This document shows positions 1 to 5,277 of a stretch of DNA of 6,359 nucleotides, one piece after another. The translations under genes and the position numbers were made by a program. The stretch lies in the NCBI GenBank assembly GCA_028280675.1, contig JANQLI010000245.1:1-6359 (forward strand), written 5' to 3'. This DNA is from Alphaproteobacteria bacterium. GTDB taxonomy: Bacteria; Pseudomonadota; Alphaproteobacteria; SMXP01. Positions within the stretch are counted from its first letter, which is position 1. Every line of letters starts with the position of its first letter. Below the pieces are notes generated by a model that searched no databases, had not been told where the DNA came from, and was given only the letters and a program-made list of their open reading frames with translations.

Positions 1-2
1 AA

Positions 3-1109
3 GAAGGCCCGGTGTTGATTCATTGCGTCACGCAAAAGGGCAAGGGCTATGAACCCGCGGAACAAGCGGACGATAAATATCATGGTGTTTCGGCCTTCGA
101 TGTGGTCACCGGCGCACAAAATAAAAGCCAACCGAAAGCACCGTCTTACACCAGTGTGTTCGCCAAAGGTTTGATCGCCGAAGCGGAGGACGATGAAAAA
201 ATTGTCGCCATCAATGCGGCGATGCCGTCAGGGACCGGCCTTGATAAGTTTGGTGACGCTTTCCCGGATCGCACCTTTGATGTCGGCATTGCCGAACAAC
301 ATGCGGTGACCTTTGCAGCCGGTCTGGCCACCGAAGGCTATAAACCGTTCGCGGCGATTTATTCGACCTTTTTGCAGCGCGCTTATGATCAAGTGGTGCA
401 TGATGTGGCGTTACAGAGTCTTCCCGTGCGGTTTGCCATTGACCGGGCCGGTCTTGTCGGCGCCGATGGCGCGACCCATGCCGGGTCTTTTGATGTGACG
501 TATCTCGCGTCGCTGCCCAATATGGTGGTGATGGCCGCCGCCGATGAAGCCGAGCTCATGCATATGGTGGCGACAGCGGCTAGTATTGACGATCGCCCGT
601 CTGCGTTCCGTTATCCGCGCGGCGAAGGCGTCGGCGTTGACTTGCCCGCAAAAGGCGATGTGTTGGAGATCGGCAAAGGGCGTATTGTCAAGGAAGGCGC
701 AAAGATCGCGATCTTGAGCTTTGGCGCGCATCTTGCGGAAGCATTAAAAGCTGCGGACGAGTTGGATGCGTCAGGGCTCGCCACCACCGTGGCCGATGCC
801 CGCTTTTGTAAACCGCTTGACGAAGATTTGGGGCGGCGCCTTGCGCGCGATCACGAGGTGCTGATCACGTTGGAAGAGGGCGCGATTGGTGGTTTTGGCG
901 CGCATGTGCTGCAATTCATGGCGATGGATGGGTTGCTGGATCATGGCTGTAAAGTGCGGCCGATGATCTTACCGGACATCTTTATCGATCATGACACGCC
1001 ACACAAGATGTATGAGCAAGCGGGCCTGAATGCGCCCAGCATTGTGCGCACCGTGTTCCAAGCATTCGGTAAGAATTACGACGCGGCGAACACCACCAAG
1101 CTGGCCTAA
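3..1109 (+). CDS. dxs: 1-deoxy-D-xylulose-5-phosphate synthase, C-terminal part (5'-truncated by window edge)
   Basis: DXS is a cytoplasmic, thiamine-diphosphate-dependent enzyme that condenses pyruvate and glyceraldehyde 3-phosphate to DXP, the first step of the MEP isoprenoid pathway. The frame is already open at the left edge: codons 3-11 read E-G-P, continuing into V-L-I-H and then the family-typical TQKGKGY. The GTG at position 12 is therefore an internal valine, not the start. About 368 residues of the usual roughly 640 are present. Counting from the codon at 12, the pyrimidine-binding domain runs from about residue 45; GIAEQHAVTFAAG (92-104) carries the expected catalytic Glu at 95. 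The substrate-region motif DRAGLVGADGATHAG is at 144-158, and FRYPRG at 199-204. A transketolase C-terminal domain follows from about 220 to the TAA at 1107. No frameshift or missing key residue is visible. It converges on the next gene. Identification is very secure; the N-terminal half lies outside the window. Confidence 0.97.
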   Translation, partial: EGPVLIHCVTQKGKGYEPAEQADDKYHGVSAFDVVTGAQNKSQPKAPSYTSVFAKGLIAEAEDDEKIVAINAAMPSGTGLDKFGDAFPDRTFDVGIAEQHAVTFAAGLATEGYKPFAAIYSTFLQRAYDQVVHDVALQSLPVRFAIDRAGLVGADGATHAGSFDVTYLASLPNMVVMAAADEAELMHMVATAASIDDRPSAFRYPRGEGVGVDLPAKGDVLEIGKGRIVKEGAKIAILSFGAHLAEALKAADELDASGLATTVADARFCKPLDEDLGRRLARDHEVLITLEEGAIGGFGAHVLQFMAMDGLLDHGCKVRPMILPDIFIDHDTPHKMYEQAGLNAPSIVRTVFQAFGKNYDAANTTKLA

Positions 1110-1115
1110 AATGCG

Positions 1116-2138
1116 TTAGTGCTGTGCGCTTTTCTCGCGCAGCTCAATGCCGCGTGATATGGCGACGGCGGCCCCAATGGCGGACACAAGATATAGTTCT
1201 GCTGTCATCACCAATGCGATCAATAGGCCATCTTCCGAGGCGTAACCAAGTTCGGTCAGTAACAGAACCAGCGCGGTTTCCCGCACCCCCAATCCATTGA
1301 TGCTCACCGGCAGCGAACTGACGATAGAGACGAGCGGGATCACCATCAAACACGTCACCCAGGCGATGGAGATGTCAAAGGCCAAGGCAATCAGCATGGC
1401 GGTGGTGGCGTGCAGGGCTTGGATCAAAATAGATAACGCAACTTGGCGCGACAGAAACAAGGGGTGTTTCAGAGAGCGCTTAAAGGCCACAAAGGCGCGC
1501 CAGATGTCGTCGAGATGATGCTTCATGGACCATGATTGCAAGCGCTGTTCAATCTGCTGTTTCACGGTTTCTGGGAGATGCAGCGCAATATAGAGCAGTC
1601 CATATCCGCCAACGAGGATAAACACCAACTGCCAGAACGGCATGGCGTTGGAGCTCAGCCATAGACTGGCGCCAATGGCGAGAACAAAGAGACCGGCAAA
1701 GCCGAAAAACCGGTCAATGAAAATGCTAACGAACGCTTGTTTCAATGGAACGCCGTCTTTTTGATTGCAATGGGCGCGGACAATATCTGCGCCGACAGTG
1801 CCTGGCGAAATCAAGGCGGCGCCTTGCGACATTAAATTGACCAGCGCCAGGCGCAGCGGTGCAATGCGATAGTGCAGCTCAGCCAGCACAAAATGCCACC
1901 GCACCCCCCAGATCAATTGCGTGCTTAGTGAGACGGCAAAAGAAAAAAGCAAAAAGCGTAAATCGGCGCGCACAAGCGATGTCAGAATGTCATTGCTCCA
2001 AAAGCGGTCCAAACACCACGCGATCAAGCCCACAGTGCAGAAGGCGCGAAGCAGAAGGTGAAAGCGTTTGTCCTGCCACACATAGAGAATCCGTTGACGG
2101 ACTTTTTCGCTGAGAGATTGCGTCAAGAATGCTCGCAT
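1116..2138 (-). CDS. Flippase-like / lysylphosphatidylglycerol synthase TM-domain (UPF0104) integral membrane protein
   Basis: This is a 340-residue inner-membrane protein with about seven or eight hydrophobic segments (roughly 28-44, 59-79, 94-115, 134-160, 168-188, 231-254, 258-279, 303-328). Family hallmarks visible are SPGTVGADIVRAH (111-123), a short DR at 142-143 in the following helix, and SINGLGVRETALVLLL (279-294), which matches the conserved 'GlGvRE' signature of the LPG_synthase_TM superfamily. Only the transmembrane module is present; there is no C-terminal aminoacyl-transferase domain as in MprF, so lysyl-PG synthesis is unlikely. Characterised or named relatives of similar size include archaeal AglD-type proteins and the hopanoid-associated HpnL, so a lipid or lipid-linked glycan transport or modification role is plausible but inferred. 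The ATG at 2138 starts the protein; the upstream ribosome-binding site is weak. It is convergent with dxs and divergent from a glycosyltransferase. Family confidence is high, exact function low. Confidence 0.88.
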   Translation of the reverse strand: MRAFLTQSLSEKVRQRILYVWQDKRFHLLLRAFCTVGLIAWCLDRFWSNDILTSLVRADLRFLLFSFAVSLSTQLIWGVRWHFVLAELHYRIAPLRLALVNLMSQGAALISPGTVGADIVRAHCNQKDGVPLKQAFVSIFIDRFFGFAGLFVLAIGASLWLSSNAMPFWQLVFILVGGYGLLYIALHLPETVKQQIEQRLQSWSMKHHLDDIWRAFVAFKRSLKHPLFLSRQVALSILIQALHATTAMLIALAFDISIAWVTCLMVIPLVSIVSSLPVSINGLGVRETALVLLLTELGYASEDGLLIALVMTAELYLVSAIGAAVAISRGIELREKSAQH

Positions 2139-2353
2139 GAATGGTCAGCCGACCTAATGGGGTTGTGCTGGCGTGAACACGGCCCTCTATGGCCGAGTTG
2201 TGTGACATTTGGATGAAACTTTCCGCATTTGCTTCTGCTCTCTCTGGTCAGATTTCATCTTCTTGCCTATGGTCCTGTGCACATGCGGGGATTCCGAGGT
2301 GCGGCATACCGGAGAATCGTCTTGACCATCATCACGATCACATGAGCTGGCGT
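2139..2353. other. Divergent intergenic region with an imperfect hairpin
   Basis: This 215-bp gap lies between two genes pointing away from each other, so it should carry both promoters. I could not identify a convincing -35/-10 pair on either strand. TTGACC (2322-2327) and TATGAT (2353-2358) are individually promoter-like, but the 25-bp spacing is too long. One inverted repeat is visible: CGGCC (2180-2184) pairs with GGCCG (2191-2195) around a 6-nt loop, and beyond one A/A mismatch AAC (2176-2178) pairs with GTT (2197-2199). It could be a repressor site or have no function. The frame of the glycosyltransferase stays open upstream to 2189, but the encoded residues have no family resemblance, so I treat that part as non-coding. 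Confidence 0.4.
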
Positions 2354-3058
2354 ATGATACACATGCAGGATCTCACCATTATCGTGCCGACCAAAAATGA
2401 GTCGGACAATATGAGCGCGTTCCTTTCTTCGATTCCGGAAGATGTCGCGTTAGTTGTTGTCGATGCCAGTGACGATGACACGTGCGAAAAAATCAATCGC
2501 CTGCGTCCGCATCACACAGTGATCATCAACGAAGCGTGTAATATCAGCGCGGCGCGTCAAATTGGCGCCAATGTGGCGCAGACACCATGGCTGCTCTTTA
2601 CCGATGCGGATGTCATTTTTCCCGACGGCTATTTTGACTGTTTTAATCCTGCGGATGATGAAGCGGTGCTCTATGGACCGAAACGTTCAGCGCATGCTTA
2701 CGTCGCCTATTATGATATGATTGCCAAAGGGCAGGGCCTCAGCCATCTTGCGGGCATCCCGGCGGCGACAGGCTCGAATATGGTTGTGCGCAAAGACGCG
2801 CTGAAGGCGGTTGGCGGATTTGATGTCAACCTTCCGTGTAATGAAGATTCAGAGCTGGTTTGGCGCATTGCCCGTGCCGGATACAAAACGCGGTTTGACC
2901 CGCACTTAAGCGTTTATGCGACGGATCATCGCCGTCTTGAGGGCGGCTGCGCCAGCAAGACACTGCATTCGCTGGCGCGGTGTTTCTTACTGTATTTCGA
3001 TCTCATGCCCGCGCGCTGGCGCTACAAAGACTGGGGCTATTGGCGTCCGCAGGAATAG
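2354..3058 (+). CDS. Family 2 glycosyltransferase, GT-A fold, soluble
   Basis: The product is about 234 residues and probably transfers a sugar from a nucleotide-sugar donor to an unknown acceptor at the cytoplasmic face. Seen in the sequence: the N-terminal strand TIIVPTKNESDNM (8-20) typical of GT2 nucleotide binding; VVVDASDDDT (34-43); the metal-binding DXD motif in FTDADV (82-87); NMVVRKDALKAVGGFD (142-157); and CNEDSELVWRIARAG (162-176), where the acidic ED pair is the expected catalytic-base region. There is no transmembrane segment, unlike many GT2 enzymes that act on polyprenyl phosphates. The C-terminus is rich in Trp and Tyr (WRYKDWGYW, 222-230) and may mediate membrane or partner contact (inference). 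Start candidates are ATG 2342, 2354 and 2363. I chose 2354 because GAG at 2344-2346 sits 7 nt upstream, but 2363 is almost equally likely. It lies 85 bp upstream of the DUF6173-like gene on the same strand. The specific substrate cannot be read from sequence. Confidence 0.87.
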   Translation: MIHMQDLTIIVPTKNESDNMSAFLSSIPEDVALVVVDASDDDTCEKINRLRPHHTVIINEACNISAARQIGANVAQTPWLLFTDADVIFPDGYFDCFNPADDEAVLYGPKRSAHAYVAYYDMIAKGQGLSHLAGIPAATGSNMVVRKDALKAVGGFDVNLPCNEDSELVWRIARAGYKTRFDPHLSVYATDHRRLEGGCASKTLHSLARCFLLYFDLMPARWRYKDWGYWRPQE

Positions 3059-3081
3059 GGAGCCGTCATCCCCCGCATCAT

Positions 3082-3111
3082 TTGCATCTCGGGCCGAAAG
3101 GGGGCAATAAT
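3082..3111 (+). promoter_or_regulatory. Weak candidate sigma-70-type promoter upstream of the DUF6173-like gene
   Basis: TTGCAT (3082-3087) and AATAAT (3106-3111) are separated by 18 bp. The -10 matches five of six consensus bases and the -35 only three. A transcript would start near 3118 and give a leader of about 25 nt ahead of the start codon at 3144. The gene could equally be co-transcribed from the glycosyltransferase. Confidence 0.22.
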
Positions 3112-3143
3112 CCTCTTTTGAGAGACACCGGGAGTAGATGTCG

Positions 3144-3557
3144 ATGAGTGAAGACGACGCCAAAATAAGCGCCCCCCACCAAACCAAGAAAATATCCGCA
3201 CAATTTGTCCCGCCAAAAGATCGCCAAAACCCGGCGCGCTGGGCCTATACGCGTCTGGTGCAAACCATCATCGACTTTGAAAAGAAACTCGATGATGATC
3301 AAGAGGTCGGCGGCCGCCTTGTCAGCTTTAGCGAAGGCGATGCCTTTCATATTGAAGATATTGGTTATTGGGGGCCGGACTTTATTATTTTCTATGGCTC
3401 AATGGGAGAGAACCGGCCCGTTGAACTGATCCAACATCTCTCGCAAATCAGCGTCATGTTGATTGCCATGCCGAAGCAAGTGGAAACCAAAGAGGCGCGC
3501 CGGATCGGCTTTACCTTGGCGGAGCGTTTGGGGCACGACCAGATCGTTGAAGAGTAA
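3144..3557 (+). CDS. Small DUF6173-like conserved hypothetical protein
   Basis: The product is 137 acidic, soluble residues with no signal peptide or membrane segment. From memory it resembles the proteobacterial DUF6173 group, which shares an NPA.W.Y.RLV start, an EVG.RLVSF segment and a PVELIQH.SQ segment. Here these are NPARWAYTRLVQTIIDFEKKL (29-49, in part), EVGGRLVSF (54-62), FHIEDIGYWGPDFIIFYG (68-85) and RPVELIQHLSQISVMLIAMPK (91-111, in part). A basic stretch ARRIGFTLAERLG (118-130) follows. No catalytic motif can be recognised and no function is known to me. Two in-frame starts exist. GGGAG at 3130-3134 lies only 3 nt before ATG 3138 but 9 nt before ATG 3144, so 3144 is preferred. 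It is followed after 53 bp by the NmrA-like gene, and the two probably form one operon. The coding status is secure; the family name should be confirmed by profile search. Confidence 0.82.
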   Translation: MSEDDAKISAPHQTKKISAQFVPPKDRQNPARWAYTRLVQTIIDFEKKLDDDQEVGGRLVSFSEGDAFHIEDIGYWGPDFIIFYGSMGENRPVELIQHLSQISVMLIAMPKQVETKEARRIGFTLAERLGHDQIVEE

Positions 3558-3598
3558 GGCGCGGCCCGCCGCACAGCACAGATAATCAAAAACAAAAA

Positions 3599-3604
3599 GG
3601 GAGG
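3599..3604 (+). promoter_or_regulatory. Strong Shine-Dalgarno site of the NmrA-like gene
   Basis: GGGAGG is placed 6 nt before ATG 3611. It fixes the start of the NmrA-like gene and shows that the roughly 45-residue N-terminal extension before the Rossmann domain is translated. Confidence 0.7.
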
Positions 3605-3610
3605 CGCGCA

Positions 3611-4786
3611 ATGGATCGGGATACGGCCGTGCACATGGCGCAAGCGGCCATTAAGGCAAAAAACAAACGGCTGGTCGATGCGGTGCTTGACGCCAAAGCG
3701 GCGGGGCGCGGACTAAAAAGCAACCTGCCTTTAAACGAGCGCCCTCTCATTGCGGTGACCTGTGCGACAGGGTGGGAGTGTTACGCCATTGTCGAAGAAT
3801 TGGTGAAGACACGCATGTTTCGCGTGCGCGCGCTTTATCGCACGCCGGGCACTCAAGCGGCGGCGCGCTTAGACGCGTTGTTGACACGCACCGAAGCGGA
3901 GGAGCCGGGTGTGTTGTCGATCCACTCTGGCGTCGATATGACCTCGGCAGAAATCTTGACGACATCTTTTGCGGACTGCGATGGCGTTGTGTTGTATGTC
4001 ACGGCGAATACTGCGAAAGCCGGAAAGATCACCAATCACGGCAACGACCCGGCTGGCGGGCGGAATGCCTGTATGCGTCAGGTGATGGCGTCATTAACCG
4101 CGCTCAAAGCCACTCCGTCCGTGCAGCAGGTTGTGACGCTGATCTTTCCAACCGACAAGGTGACGGGGATTGTCGATGATGCGCCGGAGATTCCATGGTG
4201 GATCGATCAAAAGTTGCGCCTGTCAGACTTTCTGCGTGGCCAAGGCCTGAACGTCACCTGCATTCATCGCCCGGCCTATTACTATGCCATGCACCGTGTC
4301 GATTACACCGATACGCAGCAATTCCGCGGCGACACGTCGTTATCGAAAACCATGATTAAGGAAAACAATTTACCGGGAATCAATAATCCCGATTTTCTTG
4401 TTAATTGGGTGGATGTGCGGGATGTCGGCAAATGGGTCGGGACGTGTTTCGCCTATGCGGATATTTTCCGTAACGTGGATTTTTCCATTGCGTCTAACGC
4501 CTCGACCGGGGATGAGCTTGTGGCGATTGCCGCGCAGCACAACAAGCATGGCACGACGTTTCGATATAAACAGTTTCCGCTGTGGTTGATGAAAATGCTG
4601 AGTCTGTTTACCGAGGAAGTGGTCTACCCCTTGCGCTATGCCGAGTGGTACAATGACAAGGGCAATGGCTACGACTTTGCCTGCAATGAAGATCTCGCAG
4701 ACCTTGCCAAAATCCATCCGCCGTGGACCTTTGAGATGAAACTTGCCGCCTGGGGCATTAACGACATCAAACCTGGCGGTGGATGA
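3611..4786 (+). CDS. NmrA-like / atypical SDR NAD(P)-binding protein
   Basis: The product is 391 residues, probably cytoplasmic, with a Rossmann fold of the NmrA-like atypical short-chain dehydrogenase group. About 45 polar, largely helical residues precede the domain. The first beta strand and nucleotide loop are LIAVTCATGWECYAIVEEL (46-64), followed by FRVRALYRTPGT (70-81), which suits binding of an NADP phosphate, then SGVDMTSAEILTTSFADCDGVVLYVT (106-131, in part), matching the family pattern of an acidic step and a strand ending near the cofactor. DQKLRLSDFLRGQGLNVTCIHRPAYYY (199-225, in part) and VDVRDVGKWVG (268-278) are also family-like. The loop is unusual: where relatives have GATGxxG, this protein has CATGWEC, so the first and last glycines are cysteines. 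No YxxxK catalytic pair is obvious, so it may be a sensor or non-canonical reductase. The start is supported by GGGAGG at 3599-3604 with 6-nt spacing. Substrate is unknown. Confidence 0.85.
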   Translation: MDRDTAVHMAQAAIKAKNKRLVDAVLDAKAAGRGLKSNLPLNERPLIAVTCATGWECYAIVEELVKTRMFRVRALYRTPGTQAAARLDALLTRTEAEEPGVLSIHSGVDMTSAEILTTSFADCDGVVLYVTANTAKAGKITNHGNDPAGGRNACMRQVMASLTALKATPSVQQVVTLIFPTDKVTGIVDDAPEIPWWIDQKLRLSDFLRGQGLNVTCIHRPAYYYAMHRVDYTDTQQFRGDTSLSKTMIKENNLPGINNPDFLVNWVDVRDVGKWVGTCFAYADIFRNVDFSIASNASTGDELVAIAAQHNKHGTTFRYKQFPLWLMKMLSLFTEEVVYPLRYAEWYNDKGNGYDFACNEDLADLAKIHPPWTFEMKLAAWGINDIKPGGG

Positions 4787-4792
4787 CGGTCT

Positions 4793-4837
4793 ACGGGCAC
4801 CTTCACCGGCAAAACGCGTGTCCGTGCAGATGCCCGT
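4793..4837 (+). repeat. 7-bp inverted repeat just downstream of the NmrA-like gene
   Basis: ACGGGCA (4793-4799) is perfectly complementary to TGCCCGT (4831-4837). Inside the 31-nt loop, CAC-C-GG (4804-4809, one bulged C) can pair with CCGTG (4822-4826). No T run follows, so it is not a classical rho-independent terminator. It may protect the 3' end of the transcript or be fortuitous. Confidence 0.3.
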
Positions 4838-4946
4838 GACAGGTCGCGTCCTTGTGCGATTCGGTTGTGCAAACAACCTTGCGGCGAATTGCTTTGCGCG
4901 CGTTCATCTCAGAGGGCTTGTCTTTTGGCCACGATGTCTTTTTTGT

Positions 4947-4985
4947 GGGGCGCATTAACCATAAGACGGGGATTCGATCGCCCCG
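4947..4985 (+). repeat. Mutually exclusive inverted repeats sharing one C-rich arm
   Basis: GGGGCG (4947-4952) is complementary to CGCCCC (4979-4984). CGGGG (4967-4971) is complementary to CCCCG (4981-4985). Both hairpins need the same CCCC bases, so only one can form at a time. A T5 run lies 16 nt downstream at 5001-5005, not adjacent. No regulatory RNA class is recognised. Confidence 0.3.
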
Positions 4986-5146
4986 CTCTCAAAACCGGAC
5001 TTTTTGTTAAGGTTAAGTAATTCCACACGAAATTTCTGTTTCGCTCTTGCATGAGGCGGCAGAGCGCAACTTCAACTCTGCATTTGCCTTGGAATGCCCT
5101 TACGCGCAAAACGGACAAGTGTGGTGCTGCGATACCAAATGTCATA

Positions 5147-5158
5147 TTATAATTATAA
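5147..5158 (+). promoter_or_regulatory. Candidate -10 element inside a 12-bp perfect palindrome
   Basis: TTATAATTATAA is a perfect palindrome and contains a consensus TATAAT at 5148-5153. There is no recognisable -35 hexamer at 16-18 bp upstream (the bases there read near TGCTGC), and no TG extension. If it is the promoter of the PEP-CTERM pair it probably needs an activator or another sigma factor, or the palindrome itself is an operator. The predicted transcript start would be near 5160. Confidence 0.4.
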
Positions 5159-5161
5159 AGT

Positions 5162-5181
5162 GTCTATCGTCTTACGATGAC
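5162..5181 (+). other. Leader hairpin at the predicted 5' end of the PEP-CTERM transcript
   Basis: GTC (5162-5164) and ATCGT (5166-5170) pair with ACGAT (5174-5178) and GAC (5179-5181), with T5165 bulged and a CTT loop: 8 base pairs in all. It would lie within a few bases of the transcript start predicted from the TATAAT at 5148, where hairpins commonly protect mRNA from 5'-end-dependent decay. The role is inferred from position. Confidence 0.35.
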
Positions 5182-5202
5182 AAATGCCTCAATATTATCC
5201 TG

Positions 5203-5218
5203 GTCTTTCTTTAAAGAC
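5203..5218 (+). other. Second leader hairpin, GTCTTT/AAAGAC
   Basis: A perfect 6-bp stem GTCTTT (5203-5208) and AAAGAC (5213-5218) closes a CTTT loop. It sits about 25 nt before the GGGGGTGA ribosome-binding sequence. The stem is AU-rich and therefore weak, and may be fortuitous. Confidence 0.25.
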
Positions 5219-5250
5219 TCGGCAGGGCAGAATTGGCATGTGGGGGTGAC

Positions 5251-5277
5251 ATGGCAAGACATTGGGACAACTGTTGA
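5251..5277 (+). CDS. Possible 8-codon leader reading frame before the PEP-CTERM gene
   Basis: ATG at 5251 is preceded by GGGGGTGA (5242-5249), which matches the ideal GGAGGTGA at seven of eight positions and is the best ribosome-binding sequence in the area. The frame encodes M-A-R-H-W-D-N-C and stops at TGA 5275-5277. That stop overlaps the TTG at 5274, which is in frame with the PEP-CTERM protein (TTGA). It could be a translationally coupled leader peptide, or the true start of the downstream gene obscured by one missing base in the sequence. There is no independent evidence that it is translated. Confidence 0.3.
   Translation: MARHWDNC

Larger units (their letters stand above)
4787..5261. 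other. Long non-coding region with several inverted repeats and a promoter-like element
   Basis: I see no credible gene in these 475 bp; open frames on both strands are short, lack family features and have no good start sites. The stretch becomes markedly AT-rich near 5140-5160. It contains an inverted repeat soon after the NmrA-like stop (4793-4837), a pair of mutually exclusive hairpins (4947-4985), another hairpin GCAGAG/CTCTGC (5059-5064 with 5076-5081, 11-nt loop), a TATAAT inside a 12-bp palindrome (5147-5158), and two hairpins in the probable leader of the PEP-CTERM gene (5162-5181, 5203-5218). No canonical intrinsic terminator (stable stem directly followed by a T run) was found, although TTTTT occurs at 5001-5005. 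Confidence 0.5.

Noticed and set aside
411..731. 106-residue minus-strand open frame with a His run
   Set aside because: It lies fully within the conserved dxs coding region; the His run is the complement of codons in a conserved DXS segment.
2189..2353. Upstream in-frame extension of the glycosyltransferase starting at 2189
   Set aside because: The extra 55 residues show no GT2 resemblance, contain an unusual Cys/His-rich composition, and the enzyme's first strand begins right after ATG 2363; internal starts fit better.
2322..2358. TTGACC and TATGAT as a sigma-70 promoter for the glycosyltransferase
   Set aside because: The spacer is 25 bp, well outside the working range, and the -10 would overlap the start codon.
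4370..4876. 168-residue minus-strand open frame
   Set aside because: It lies mostly opposite the well-supported NmrA-like gene, has no recognisable motif and is explained as a shadow of that coding region.
5007..5016. TTAA-GG-TTAA as a CtrA-type binding site
   Set aside because: The half-sites are separated by 2 bp, not the 7 bp of the CtrA consensus.
4909..5145. 78-residue minus-strand open frame in the intergenic region
   Set aside because: Composition and lack of motifs or a convincing ribosome-binding site suggest chance; it crosses several inverted repeats.
5233..5250. Possible sigma-54 promoter (TGGCATG near 5234), as reported for some PEP-CTERM genes
   Set aside because: The -12 GC is not at the required distance; the bases there read TG, and the site would leave almost no leader before the start codon.
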